A stretch of DNA of 64,000 nucleotides from Meconema thalassinum (Eukaryota; Arthropoda; Insecta; Orthoptera; Tettigoniidae). The stretch's first letter is position 1, and each line of letters opens with the position of its first letter. The notes beneath the pieces were generated by a model. That model saw only the letters and a program-made list of their open reading frames with translations. It was not told the DNA's origin and did no database searches. A program made the translations under genes and the position numbers. Below, in pieces: positions 33,744-46,150 of this stretch. The DNA is taken from positions 363,984,779 to 364,048,778 of the forward strand of contig OX336393.1 in the NCBI GenBank assembly GCA_946902985.2, written 5' to 3'.

Positions 33744-34425
33744 AGGTGCGTTCAAAAAGTAACGAGCCGGAGGCTGGAATGCGCAAACCGGTGACGACAT
33801 TGGCTATTCGTGGCGTGTGTAACAATGTGTCGTTCCGACCACTCGCCTGTGTCAGTGAGGATAGATCTGTGCGAGTGTGGAGACGACCCAGCGAACGTAC
33901 GCAAGGCCAATACACCCAAGACCGATACCAACTGGGAGGAGGTGGTGCAATGTTTTGGGGTGGCATCATGTATGGTCACCGAACCCCTCTTGTGTACATC
34001 CTGGGGCTTACGTTACATGGACACTATACTGGCACCTGTAGTGAAAAGCTATGCTGTCAATTTTGGCCCAAATTTAACTTTCTTCCACGATAACGCTCAC
34101 CCTCACAATCTTCTCGTGCAATAAAATGACGAAACTTACTTTTTGAAACTTCCCTCGTATAATAGGAATATTTTAGCATAGAATTCAATTAGGACCCTGT
34201 CATTTCTTCAACGAAATTAAGATGGCTATATGGAGACATTTGAAATGCATTTTCCAAGTGCAAGTCTCAATTCTACTTCTCGTGAAGTGTATTATTTTAA
34301 ATCTGAAGTAGTTGTCAATGCCTTTCTTCAGGAGAATGGTATTCACAGAATGGAATGGCCTGCCTATTCTCCCGATCTCAATTCTGTAGAGCAGGCGTGG
34401 ACACTGCTAAATAAATAAGTCCGTC
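33744..34425 (+). pseudogene. Tc1-like transposase remnant, split by the 200-bp block
   Basis: The plus strand gives pieces of a Tc1-type DDE transposase in two frames: VRVWRRPSERT, GGGGAMFWGGIM and RTPLVYILGLTLHGHY, then in a shifted frame ILAPVVKSYAVNFGPN and FFHDNAHPH (second catalytic Asp). After the inserted block comes FLQENGIHRMEWPAYSPDLN, the region carrying the third acidic residue. Frameshifts and the insertion rule out function. A GGTGCGTTCAAAAAGTAACG string at the left edge resembles a mariner terminal repeat. Confidence 0.8.
34117..34316. repeat. 200-bp block, copy 2, inside the Tc1-like ORF
   Basis: Aligns with 32992-33190 from CTCGTGCAATAAAATGACG to GAAGTAGTTGT. It separates DNAHPH from FLQENG, which are only a few residues apart in the family. 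Confidence 0.8.
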
Positions 34426-34436
34426 CTCAATTTCAT

Positions 34437-34880
34437 CACCTCTATGCCCAAGATCGCGGGTTCAAACCCGGCCAAAGTCGTCGGATTTTCTAAGAGCGTT
34501 AAAAATCCCTCAGTATGCCTTCCTTCAGAGGGGAGTAAAGCCGGCGGTCTCATGTCATAGATTTATGGCAATAAAAAAACCTTCCACTAACTACACTTGT
34601 GGAAGCTAAAATTTGTAGGTTAGTTTGATATCGCTATATTAGTTCCAACGTTCACCACCAGGTGCTGACTACGATGACATTTAGTAGCCACGTAGCAGCT
34701 AGGTGTCGTGGACGGTAGCATTTGGTGGCAGAAGTAGGAACTACTTGAAAAATATAAGCGTCTGCAGTCCTTCTACCTGAATCACAGATAATACACACTA
34801 ATAACAGCCATCATAATTAACACCGGTTATCAGACAAATTCTACCTCCCTCCCCCCTCTCCCTCCCCAAGAACACGGGGT
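34437..34880 (+). mobile_element. S1 SINE
   Basis: Starts inside the head (ATGCCCAAGATCGCGGG, B-box GGTTCAAACCCGGCC), then the body through AACACCGGTTATCAGAC. The A box is lost and the end is altered by a C/T-rich tract near 34843-34867. Confidence 0.8.
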
Positions 34881-35957
34881 TCACACCACTGTGCTCCATT
34901 GCTATATGCAAAACGTTTTTTGATGTGTGTACAATAGGATCTGTCAGAAAAGCAGATATAGTTGCATTTCATAGCCAGTCACATAAAGGCATTTTAAGGG
35001 AGACATTGAACATTCCTTAGAGGATATCAGAGCCTGATGTGAGTTTTATTGTTATGCCTCGTGAGGTCAGTGCGTGGAAACAAAACAGAACTGCCAACTT
35101 GTGGACATTAAATAAACAAGGACAGTGGCCATCTGGTTCTTGAAGAAACTTTAGCGGTAAGTTTATGCTGCAGTCCGGGACAGTTCGGCCATCTGACGCT
35201 CAAGCTTCATACAAGAATGACCCAGATATGCGCTACATACAGCACGTACATCCGAGACCGATACCAACAAACTGAGAGGAGGTGGTGCAATGTTTTGGGG
35301 TCATGTCAAAGACAACTATTTTTTATATCCCGACGATGTGCTAACACACACAATAAAACCCTCGATTTAGCGGACCTCGATTCAACGTTTTTTTTTGATG
35401 TGTAACTCCTTTCCACTCGGTAGCTGGATATTTTTTGTGGGACTGTTTTGGAAAAGGGACGGAAATGTGACGGAAACAATGAGCGCGCGCAGTGGCGGAG
35501 ATTGGTACCACGACGTACTGTCGGCCATGTGGCTATGTGGAATGAATATCGCATACGGTTTACTTCTAGGTTTGGAGGCCCCATTAAATATATTTCTACA
35601 ATAAATCATCTTCAAGTTGTCGTTCTTTGGTGTGAAAATATTCATTATATCATATTTGCTGAAAACAATTATGATTTATTAAATCTTCATACTTTTGCTG
35701 TATTCTTAATTGATGTAAGCATTCAAGGTACTGTGGGGCAGAAAAAGAGGACTGCCAAAACCACCCAAAAGCCCAAATCCTGCTCCCATGGAAACATGCA
35801 AATACTTACACGCCTATTAGCATTTATGATCTATCCAACAGCACCAGAAGCGTATTCAACTGCAGTGCTATACATTTTTCTTTGCCCGGTGAAACCTAAC
35901 TCCGCCTTCCGGCGCGCCGAGAGGGATTATTTTAAATTTAGGTACCTCCTCCACTGT
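34881..35957. other. unassigned stretch with a Tc1 scrap
   Basis: 35252-35302 repeats the GAGGTGGTGCAATGTTTTGG block and surroundings of the Tc1-like element (33919-33961). The rest, including frames at 35382-35645 and 35448-36035, is unassigned. Confidence 0.45.
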
Positions 35958-36010
35958 GTATTGTATGTGTTAGTTATTGTTGTTTTAAGGGGTGGAACTA
36001 CGAGGTCATC
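35958..36010 (-). mobile_element. LINE-like 3' end motif (reversed)
   Basis: TTATTGTTGTTTTAAGGGGT then GGAACTACGAGGTCATC, the reversed terminus seen at 7478 and 48810. Confidence 0.5.
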
Positions 36011-38160
36011 TGTCCCTTATATTGTATGTGTGTAAATGTCATAGTCAGATAGTGAAAACCGTCAGTTCATGAACATTCTAGGCACATCATTAAAACCCGG
36101 CAAAACCCGGCATATGCTGTAAAAAGGAATGTTGCACTATATGACGCGTTTCTTCATGAAGTGACAAGACAGATTTAGACAGTGTAAGAAATGATTTTAC
36201 ATCTTCCACAAGTAAGTTAACAGCAGCCATAATATTTTGTTTGGACATAAGAATCATTGTCGGACTGTTGATGATGCCGGTATTTGCGTAAGCAACCTCT
36301 AATCTCTGTTAATTTGCCACCAGTATCTTGGTAACGAAACCATGACCTTAGTGGTCAAGTCTCCAACACATGATACGCTTAAACATAACTCTGTTACTTA
36401 CTGACCCATCCGCATAGGCCTATATTCAACACAATTTAATCTACTTGTCTGCGGAAGAACAGACACAAAAGGGAGCTGATTATGAGTTTGGCAGGGTTAA
36501 TGTCAGGCTCTCGGGGAATATCAATGTTCCTCTTCTGCGGCGGGATTGATCTCCCAAGTCTACAGTTCCGCTTGGTGGTTGCTGTAAGTCGCTGTGATAT
36601 TTCTGGGTCGGGTCGAGAAGGGAGGGGGGAGAGAAATGCCACTCGCTGGCTGCAGAATACATGTGTGGGTGCAGTAAAGCTTGTGTTAATCTTATCTGGA
36701 CAAGCAGTCTGAAGGGTGCGCGTGTATTATCATCCCAACCCCCATGAGCCCTTGAAGGTCGGTTAAGGGAACGAGAAAGGGCTTCTTGACTGATGACGCG
36801 TGAAGGTTAATGGAGAAATTCCTTCTGGCCTTTGCAGTGGTGGCAAGCCGCAGTGGTAACAAAAGACTTGAGGAAGAAACTGCCTCGAATTTGTCCAAGA
36901 ATACATTAAGGTGAAAGGGGAAAGTTAGGGATACGCTAGGCCTTTCATTGACTGAAACGGGAATTGATATAGCCTATAAACTCTTCGATGGAGAGGGTGC
37001 AAAAACTCAAATGTCACGTAGCTTGCATTAAGCTGGTAGGGCTTCGTATCCAGCCAAAGTTGTGGAATGGCACCCCGATGCCTAACAACAATCCGGTACT
37101 GTTGCCCAGGAATAGACTAGTGATAAATTCTTGTGAACAGATTTGCCTGAATTCCAGCCACCATGTTAAACCATTAATGCACATGCTTATCTTGTAGTCT
37201 ACTAGCTATTATTGCCCGTCGGCAGGTTTGAACTGTAAGGATAACAAAATATAGCATTTGGAAGACTAGTGATGGGGGTTACCTTAGCTGTAGCTAGACC
37301 ATGCTTTCTCAATAGCCGGCCTGAAGAGTGATATCTGCTGTCCCACCACGAAAGCGATAAAAATTAAATGTGAATAATTCAAAGAACATTATTAGTTCTA
37401 AATGTTACTCATACAAGTTAGATCGCTTCTTGTTTTCAAACTTGCCGCTTTTTCATAGAAGGAATAGGCCTACTATGCTATCACGACTTTGGTTAGATGT
37501 TTGACCTAAATTCTGCATTCATCTTTTCACTTCCGAGACCCGAGTACCTTAAATAATCGTAAAATTAATTTATGTGGCCCTCGGGAAAATAATCGAGAAG
37601 GCCTGGGCTAGACTGTCAGGCCTTGTTTGGCCAGCACCCGTGCAATTTCGCGTTGTTCTGCTTAGAATTAGGGGCTGAAAGGAAGGAAACTTAGTAATAA
37701 CTATAAACATTAAACAGCTGAAAGAAATGCAACCCTCCACTTCCTGACGAATGCTCTCGCAACTTCTCCTGCCGCCAAACGTTTTGTAAAAGTCCTGGGA
37801 CAAAGTCGCTAAATTGGGAATACTGTATGCGGTTTGGGTCAAGTAGGAATCTGGAACCCCACTACTGAGGAACCCTCACTGCATGCCTGTAGGTTTCTTT
37901 GTTTTAAAATTAGATTAGACGCCATCTACCCAGCAGACTTTATGATGTGTGGTAGTGTCAGTCAAAGCAAGAGAGAAGACTGGAGGAGATATTTCATGCA
38001 CTCGGTAATTAAATTTCCATCCCCAACAGCAAGTTATTAAAACAACGCGAAAAGTGTCCATATTCCGTGGCTGAGTTCGTGGTTCCGGAAGACTTTTAAA
38101 CCCCACAGGGAGACAAATTACATGGAAGTTCAGTAGTAGTTACTGTTTGTTTATTTAAGT
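36011..38160. other. unassigned, least repetitive tract of the window
   Basis: No match to any repeat in the window. A GC-richer patch at 36480-36640 has overlapping open frames on both strands (for example minus 36436-36642, plus 36482-36712) but no domain I recognise. Could be unique intergenic or intronic DNA, with a small chance of an exon. Confidence 0.4.
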
Positions 38161-38240
38161 CAGTGTGTACAATGTTTTGTCCTGTCAGGCCTACGCTTGT
38201 CGGCAGGTGCCAATAATTATTACATTTTGTATGACGTTGA

Positions 38241-38420
38241 AAAATAATATTGATATTTTATTTATTTATTATTTTATTTTTAATGTTTTTTTTTTCAATT
38301 ATATTTATATCTTTTATTTGTTATTTCTATATTTATTTTTCAATTCTGGCTTATTTTATTTTTTTATTTTATTTTCTTTCTTTCCTATTTTTGATTTTTG
38401 ATTTTATCTCTCACTTTCCC
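38241..38420. repeat. T-rich low-complexity tract
   Basis: About 180 bases of TTTTA/TTTAT-type sequence. The hydrophobic frames read through it (38165-38401, 38250-38519) are compositional artefacts. Confidence 0.8.
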
Positions 38421-39134
38421 ATGCTTTTGACATTTTCTTTCAGTGCCGCTAACGATCAGACACAAACATATTATTTTAATAATCTCATAACAACGAAAGA
38501 AAATGTTGACAATAACTGAAAGTAACTGTCGGCGTCTTGCTTCAGCCAACAATGAAAATATGAGATTATGGTCTTTGTTGGTGAATTGTTATTATGGAGT
38601 TTCTGGGGAAGTCTAGATATCTCATACCGTTAATTTCGAAGTGTTATTATAGAATGTAATTAAATCGGTTGTTTTCTTCCATCATTTAGCGCCACGCACA
38701 GTAAAATCGTATGGTTTGTACTTTGTGGGTATAGGGGAAAGGCAAATACATTTCCCCAGGTAAAGCTGAGTGAGAGAAGACTTAGTGAAAATAATTTGAA
38801 AAGATTTGTGATTTCAAGTTGAATGTCAACTTAATATCTATTATCAATATTGAAAGCCAAGAACGCATACCTAGACATTAGAAAACAACTAGAATACATC
38901 TAATATATTTTTCTTTTGAGGACTGATCACATTTACCAGATTATATACACCAAAGTACCTTTCAGTTCCATTTCGTTGATGAGATTCGTGAGATTAGTAG
39001 AAACTTTCACATACCTAATTGATATATTCCAAGACCTTCTTCTAAGAACTTCAAAGCATTAAAAAACAAAATATATTACTCAACTTTATATCATGTTCTT
39101 TTAGCATAACACTTGACATTGTGACGTGGTAGGA
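38421..39134. other. unassigned AT-rich stretch
   Basis: Nothing recognised. Confidence 0.45.
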
Positions 39135-39967
39135 GCCTTAGTTTCATTACAAATTCCGTAAAGTTTCACTTAGCTCGGATGATTAAATCATATGAAAAGC
39201 CCAGTTAAATTGTGTTCGCCATGTTGGTTTTGTGCTCATGAGGTTATTGAAAGCCACATAGGTAATCTTATTTTAATAGCCTCTATCGCCAAACAGAATT
39301 TAAGTTTGATTGCTGTAACAAATTCGTAGATATTGAGAACATGTGAAATATTTCTCATTGGCCGCCTTGTTGAGCTGTTTTATATGTAGGCTAGGTCATA
39401 AGAGTTTGTACCAGTATGTGAAGGTTGTCACGGTGGTTCATTATACAATCTTTTGATTAGGACAAAGAACTAAAACATATTTTTAAAATTTCGCTCAGCC
39501 GCCATGTTGAATTGTTCAAATCAATTGAATTAAATTAGGTGTCAGTATAATAAACCTTGTATAAAGATTTATCATGCCACGTTTCATTACGTTCGGGTGA
39601 CTAAATCAAGTGAAAAGTTCATTTCAGTATTTTAAATTCACATGGCCGCCATATGGGTTTTATACTTGTTACGTTTTTGAAAGTATCATAGATAAACTTA
39701 CTACAGAATCCTTCATAAACATATAATCTTCGAGGTTGATAGCTGTAACAGGTTTGGAGATATGGAATGTCAGTAAAATATTTTGCGCAGCCGCCATGTT
39801 GGATTGGTGACTCGGATTAAAATTTGAAATCACAGTGGAGGACGAAGTAGGTAGTAGTAAGTCCTTACCAAGTTTCATTGAAATTGCTCCAGCCGTTTAG
39901 ATTTTATTACGGACACTCACATACAGACAAACTGTGATCTCCCAAGCCTATATTTTATAAATATGCT
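39135..39967 (-). mobile_element. HINE-B element, 3'-truncated
   Basis: Carries the GCCGCCATGTTGGATTGG blocks, CTCCAGCCGTTTAGA and a degraded 5' end (GATCTCCCAAGCCTATA.., GCT at 39967). The 3' hairpin end is absent. More diverged than the copy at 40643. Confidence 0.75.
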
Positions 39968-40465
39968 AAAAAAAATCAGTTACACTTGCTGGGGAAACGT
40001 TTGATATCAAGAAACGTTTAACGTGGCCTAACAAGGGCCATTCTGAGGGTTCTTCACCAGACCGATAAAGCCTACATCAGTAGACAGGTCATGGAATATG
40101 TTATTCCGCTACGCCAAGCATAGGAGCATTGGAGTTACGTCCATAACAAGTCAGAAATGAAATAAACAACATAAAATATTCTTTTACTCGTATTAGATTT
40201 TATGAACAAGAAAAACAAGCTCAGAAACTCGCTCTGCATGCCGTGCCGATATGGACGTTCTACCTTCTATGAGCGTCAGAAGGTAATTTCAGATAAGTCT
40301 TCATTAACGCTACACAGCGAAATATGGGCGTATTTTGTAATGCTAATGCAGAACTCAATAAACAAGACTGAACCTTTCGTTCATTTTATTGATTACTCTC
40401 AGTCGGTTAACACAAATTTAGACCGGAAATGTAAGATTCTCCCCGAAAAAAATATGTATGTGATT
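39968..40465. other. unassigned stretch
   Basis: A 111-codon plus frame (40202-40537) overlaps its end; no known motif. Confidence 0.4.
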
Positions 40466-40642
40466 AATTATCAGTTCGTTATTGTTGATTCAAGGGGCGG
40501 AAATACGAGGTCATCTGCCTCTCTTAACCCAGATTAAAATATACAAATTTGGAATTGAATTTAAAATTTAGAAGTGGACACCTAAATTTGAAAAGACCAA
40601 AAATTAATAAAACAAAACAATTAATTTAAACTAATGATTATA
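40466..40642 (-). mobile_element. LINE-like 3' end and A-rich repeat, left part
   Basis: TTATTGTTGATTCAAGGGGC then GGAAATACGAGGTCATCTGC, followed by the A-rich repeat shared with 9511-9760. It is interrupted by HINE-B at 40643. Confidence 0.55.
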
Positions 40643-42088
40643 ACAAGTAGTTCCGCGAAGAACTATACAGCCTATTTTCATATATCCTACTCATGTTAAT
40701 TGCCTCTATATACATACGAAATTTCTGTTTGATTGCTGTAATAGATTCGTAGATATTGAGAACCGACTAAATATTTCGGATGGTCACCATGTTGGCTTTT
40801 ATACATGTAGGTCATAGAGTTATGTACTGTTACATGAAGATTATTGTGTACGTGTAGCTTTCAAACTTCAAACGCATGATTAGGACACAAGAAGTAACAA
40901 GGAGATTTTAAATTTCGCACAGCTGCCATCTTGTGGTTATGGAAACAATTGAAATAAATTAGATTCCAGTGGATTAACATTCTTATAAGGATTTACTGTA
41001 CCAAGTTTCACTGCTCTCCGATGGTTAAATTGCGAGAAACGTCCATGTGAATATTTATACTTCGCGTCGCCGCCATATTGGATTTGTGATCACCAGGTTA
41101 TTTAAAGTCATATAGGTGAACGTAAGTTCATAGCCCCTATGAACATAAAAAAATCAGTTTGATTGCTATAATAGATTCGAAGATATTCACAGCCGTATAA
41201 ATATTTCGGATGGTCGCCATGTTAGATTGTTAAATGTATAGGCCATAGAGTCATGTACCATTAAAGGGTAATTATTGCGTAGGTTCTTTATTCAAACTTT
41301 CACTTTGATCGCATGATTACGACACAAGAAATAAAAACTTAATTTTAAAATTCGCACAGCCGCCATCTTGAGGTTATGTAAACAATTGAACTAAATTAGA
41401 TACCAGTGCATTACAATGTGTATAAACATTTTCTGTACCAGATTTCATTGCGTTTGGAACATTAAATCTCGAGAAAGGTCTATTTAAAATTTTAAAATTC
41501 GCTTGGCCGCCATGTTCGTTTTGTAGTTAACCGGTTTTTGAAAGTCTTATTGATGAACTTCTAGTAGTGCTCTTTGTCTCCGTACAAAATTTCAGGATGA
41601 TACCGCTAATAGTTTCAGAGATATAGAATGCCGGTGAAATATTTCGCACATCCGCCATCTTGTGGTTATGTAAACAATTGAACAAAGTTAGACGTCGGTG
41701 CATTACAGTATGTATAAACATATACTGTGCCAATTTGTATTGCGTTTGGTTGGTTAAATCGCGAGAAACGTCTATTTAAAAGCCACGAATTCGCGTGGTC
41801 GCCATGTTGGTTTTGTAGTTACCAGTTTTTCAAAAGTCACATAGGTGAACTTCTAGTAGTTCCTTTTATCACCGTTATAAATTCCAGGGTGATATCGGGA
41901 ATAGTTTCGGAGATATTGAATGCTGGTGAAATATTTCGCACAGCCGCTATGTTGGATTGGTGAGACGTAACTAAATGTGATGGGCACGGTCAGGGTCGCC
42001 CCGAATAGTGCTATGAACTTACCGAGTTTCATTGAAATCGCTCCAGCCGTTTAGAATTTATTAGGGACACATACACACACACTCCTCA

Positions 42089-42124
<36 letters not shown>

Positions 42125-42172
42125 CAAAAGATGATCTCATAAGCCTATTTTTTTCAAAATTGAAAATAGGCT
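40643..42172 (-). mobile_element. HINE-B element (complete)
   Basis: 3' end ACAAGTAGTTCCGCGAAGAAC (hairpin TAGTTC/GAACTA read on the minus strand), then AGCCTATTTTC inverted. The 5' end at 42172 has the AGCCTATTTTC hairpin, TTATGAGATCATC and a GT tract (about 42086-42121). Flanks A40642 and A42173. Repeated units carry GCCGCCATCTTG and GTCGCCATGTTGG. Inserted in the A-rich repeat. Confidence 0.85.
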
Positions 42173-42335
42173 AAAAATAAACAAAATTACAGAAAAACGA
42201 AAATCACCATTCAAAAACGAAAAAGTCGTTGAGTCAATGTTCACTGGAAAATTTCGATTGCTGGCCTTAACCCACTCTCACTTATAAAGTGGATGACGAG
42301 ATCAGCAGCCACCGCGTCATCGGATAAGTTTCATC
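42173..42335. repeat. A-rich interspersed repeat, right part
   Basis: CTCTCACTTATAAAGTGG..GAGATCAGCAGCCACCG matches 9690-9745. Together with 40551-40642 it forms the pre-insertion site of HINE-B. Confidence 0.6.
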
Positions 42336-42500
42336 TGCAAACCAAGGTTTATTCGTAAGTCAGCAAGATCTACACACTCGGTTAAAATGTGGGCCCCGGT
42401 GTAAACTAGTCTCGTTAGATACGAGTGGGTGGATCTTGATAACCTATCCTCAGTCTGCACATGATTAATTATTATTTGCATGGATTTCTAGGGGAGTTAG

Positions 42501-42664
42501 TAGATTTACTGGCACGTTACATATCCCCTTGGAAGCCAAATTCCAGCACCTCGGCAACTCCAAAAGCCTCAGAAGTTAAAATGAACGCAAATCCATTAAC
42601 ATTATGATTATTATTATTATTATTATTTTAATTTTATTATTAACTTATTATTATTATTATTATT
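42501..42664 (+). mobile_element. S6 SINE fragment with (ATT)n tail
   Basis: ATTTACTGGCACGTTACATA..AGCACCTCGGCAACTCC and the ending AACATTATGATTATTATT match the 3' half of S6 at 46735-46965. The head is missing. Confidence 0.75.
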
Positions 42665-42737
42665 TATTCAATTCACCACTACAAATATGGGTTAATCCAA
42701 AGCACGGGTTAAACCAAGTGCTTTACAACAATATATA

Positions 42738-43697
42738 ACAAGATGTTGAGTAAAGAACATATAGCCTACTTTCTCCTAAATGCATGGGTATTGTTTTAAC
42801 TCTTTGTCCTCTTTGTATAATTGAATGTTGGTTGTAGTAGCTTGTTGAAATACGTGTTCTACGGATATTACACATACACATGAATATGAGGTGTCCTTTG
42901 CTAGTGCTGCCTCTGTACAACATTTAATTCAATTCGGTTTCACCGTGTTTGAAATGATATGGTGAATCGGTTTGCACACATACATGGGCACTATATGCAA
43001 ACTATTGGGCAGATGACCCTGTAGTTAAGTCAAAAGATACTTCCTACAAAAGGGTATGTTGATGCAAAATTTGATAAAAACCAAATGATTAGGTTGGTAC
43101 TAATTTGATTTTAGCTTTTAACATTTAGTTGTCTGCCATTCCGTTTCCGTCAAGATGGCGGCGATATAAAACATGACACTGAGGTGCCCTTTGCTAGTGC
43201 TATCTCTGTACCAGATGTTGCTGTACCAGATGTTGCTCAATTCGGTTTCACCGTGTTTGAATTGGTAGGGGGAATCGATTTGCACACATACATAGCCGCC
43301 ATCTGCAAACTATTAGGCTGATGACCCTTTAGTTTAGTAAAAAGACGCTCGCCATATAAATATATGTTGCAAAATTTGGTAGAGATCGGATGATTAGGTT
43401 AGTCGTAATTTAATTTAAGCTTTGAACATTTGGGTGGCCGCCATTACGTTTCCGTCAAGATGGCGGCAATATAAAACATGACACTGAGGTGCCCTTTGCT
43501 AGTGCTACCTTTGTACCAAATTTCGTTCAATTCTGTTTCACCGTCTTCGAATTGATAGAGGGGGACAGACATTCAGAGTACACAGACTCACAGACCCACC
43601 GACTCACAGACGCACACAGACAGACACACACACAATTTTTCGCCCTGTGTTGATCTCATAAATCTACTTTCATTTATTGCAAATTGGAAAGTAGGCT
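42738..43697 (-). mobile_element. HINE-C element (complete)
   Basis: 3' end ACAAGATGTTGAGTAAAGAAC (one base off the stem), inverted AGCCTACTTTC, then three units with CAATTCGGTTTCACCGTG and GTCAAGATGGCGGC. The 5' end has CACA/GACA microsatellite (about 43580-43635), GATCTCATAAATCTAC and the hairpin to AGCC at 43697. Flanks A42737 and A43698. Confidence 0.85.
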
Positions 43698-43822
43698 AAA
43701 ATATAATACAAACTATGATACATATATGTATATACAAAATATAGAGTTCATTATCACTCATTCACTAGCCAGGAAGGATCGCACAATATTGCATGTGGAC
43801 AAGAGGGTAGAATGCTGCGTAC

Positions 43823-43824
<2 letters not shown>

Positions 43825-43854
<30 letters not shown>
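43825..43854. repeat. (ATT)n microsatellite
   Basis: Ten ATT units; no adjoining SINE recognised. Confidence 0.9.
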
Positions 43855-43919
43855 GAGCCGGTGGAGGTCTACCTCATGTCAGAAAACCATTTGTGAGCTA
43901 GACACTAAACTAGATGAAA

Positions 43920-44248
43920 ATGAAAATCCACAGCCTGCTTCCAGTCTCCGACCGGGTCAGGAATGGAATGAATGAAGCCCCTATCTAGCGGCGAGGTTAT
44001 GAACTGTGCCGGCTGTCGAGGCCTGACGCACTCCTCTGGGGCAATGATTAAATGTATGACAGATGAAATGAAATGAGAGTGGAGAGTGTTGCTGGAATGA
44101 TATTTTGACAGGGAAAACCGGAGTACCCGGAGAAAAACCTGTCTGCCTCCGTTTTGTCCAGCACAGATCTCACATGGAGTGACCGGGATTTGAACCACGG
44201 ACCCAGCGGTGAGAGGCCGGCGTGCTGCCGCCTATCCACGGAGGCTTT
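43920..44248 (-). mobile_element. S2 SINE with 21-bp target duplication
   Basis: Full-length S2, minus strand, with B-box GTGGTTCAAATCCC near 44190. The 21 bases at 43899-43919 (TAGACACTAAACTAGATG..) are repeated exactly at 44249-44269. The A box has lost a few bases (CCTATCCACGGAGG on the plus strand). Confidence 0.9.
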
Positions 44249-44269
44249 TAGACACTAAACTAGATGAAA

Positions 44270-45045
44270 CCATTAAATCTCAACTTCGACATTTGCCACC
44301 AGATGACGGGCAATGTTTATTTCCATTTTATGTTCCTAAGGATGCGTACTGTGGACTGCGCAGAAGATGGATTATTTTGAAACAAGGAACTTAGATTACT
44401 CAAACCGAGGGTTGAAATACGAACGTTGCTGAAAGGAAGCAGTAAGTTAAGAATTTAGAGATTCTGGTACAATTTTCTCAGGAACTACTTAAGTTACAGA
44501 CCAGATAATGTGTTGTAGTTTTATAGAATGAACCGAAATTTATTTCAAATAATCTTTATCTTTTCAATGTATACATTTAAAAGATATATATTTCAAGAGG
44601 CAAAAATATTTTTTAAGTTTGTCAATTTTGAAACAGCTCAAAATAATTATTCTATAAAAGCCAATCCATTCATTTTGTCAAGCCACATGTTCTGTACATT
44701 ACAGGAAAAGATTAAGTATCCTTGACAAGAAAGTTTCAAGAAAAGTGTACCAAACTTGAGATATGTATATACTAGAAATTTTTTGTGTGACCTTGTTTTT
44801 ATACACCCTGTAGAGGATCAGACAATATTATTTCATATTTATTGTTAGCAGGTGGGTTAGAAAGCTTAGATCTTCGTTTAGTGTAAAATTAACAACCATT
44901 GACCAAATGGAAATAACATAAATTTGTTTTTGAAATTTGATCATTATTTGTTTAAAATAAGGCATTGTCACAACCCAGAAACAGAACACACCATTTGGGA
45001 AATGGAAACCACTTGTCAAAAATGTCGACTCCTCATGAGCAGGAA
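44270..45045. other. unassigned AT-rich stretch
   Basis: No repeat recognised. A 65-codon frame at 44528-44725 lacks motifs. It contains the target of the S2 insertion and so predates it. Confidence 0.45.
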
Positions 45046-45255
45046 AAGTAATAATGTTATTTATTTTAAGTCCCAGTTAACTACTGAGGGTTTTAGAGAT
45101 GCCGGGGTGCTGGAAATTTGCCCCGAAGGGGATCTTTAACGTGCCAGTAAATCTACTGGCATTTGCTCACCCTCAAATGCCGACTGACAGCGCCGGGATT
45201 CGATCCCGCTATATTCATCTCAGCAGGCGAGAACGTTACCGCTGAGCAGCGGGAA
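45046..45255 (-). mobile_element. S6 SINE (reversed)
   Basis: The minus-strand head begins near 45255 with GCTCAGCGGTAACGTTC (A box) and GGGATCGAATCCCGG (B box), followed by GGCATTTGAGGGTGAGC, the CCTTCGGGGC block and a tail ending in AATAACATTATT. Confidence 0.8.
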
Positions 45256-45261
45256 AAGAAG

Positions 45262-45344
45262 AAGAGGATGGAGAAGGAGGAGGAGGAGGAGGAGGAGGAG
45301 GAAGAAGAAGAAGAAGAAGAAGAAGAAGAAGAAGAAGAAGAAGA
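45262..45344. repeat. (GGA)n/(GAA)n microsatellite
   Basis: A purine tract that changes from GAGGAG to GAAGAA. The poly-glutamate frame across it is an artefact. Confidence 0.95.
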
Positions 45345-46067
45345 ATGCGTTAGTTCTGGTATTGTAACTGTAACACAGTTACTTTTGGCACTAAGTAACA
45401 AACTAGTTATTTTTAAAAACTTCGCTCTTTACCACTCTCAATCCCTAAGTTTACTAATGATATACGGTATCTGATTGTACGTCACATCCAACTCTCGATC
45501 AAAGTTTCTCTGGTTTTAAAAAGTGTACTACCAACCCTTCCCTTCTTAATAATACATTTACCCCACAGGAGAGACCCGCACCGCACCGCTGTGGAATTGA
45601 TATGTCGGATCTCATACAGTAAGTTGGAAAGAGAACAAGAAACTTCTTTTAAATCGAAAAGTAGCCGTACTTTCAAACAAGTTCTGTATCAGTGCTGTAT
45701 AGAATTTTAAATATTTTATCTGTCAACAGAAGGCATGATATTAAACATAAATATAGAACTTGAGAAGGGTTCAGAAATTGGAATGCTATCACATGCATCA
45801 TTCAGACGTGGTAGGAATTTAGGAATTTAGATTTCGAATGTAATAAATACTTGTGGTACATAAAAGGATATTATTATTATTATAAATATATTTTACACTA
45901 GCTCTCTGTATATGATGCTTGTGTGGTCATATTGTGGGATAATAAGAATTAATGCATTAAAACGTACCTTCAATGGGCCCTAATTACACGGAAACTTGTC
46001 TTAAACAGAAATATTTGACGGTCTCGTGAGCTTACTAATGGAAAACTTGTTAATTCCCTAAGTAATG
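45345..46067. other. unassigned stretch
   Basis: Nothing recognised. Confidence 0.45.
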
Positions 46068-46119
46068 GTTGGGCTATAATATATGGACACATACTCACGC
46101 ACATACACGCGCACACACA

Positions 46120-46150
<31 letters not shown>

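Noticed and set aside
33421..33969. 182-codon minus frame
   Set aside because: Largely antisense to the Tc1-like transposase pieces, which have clear family motifs on the plus strand.
38165..38519. Hydrophobic frames resembling membrane segments
   Set aside because: TTTTA low-complexity tract; the amino-acid pattern follows base composition.
45163..45474. 103-codon frame with a long glutamate run, and its poly-serine antisense
   Set aside because: Produced by a GGA/GAA microsatellite next to a SINE.
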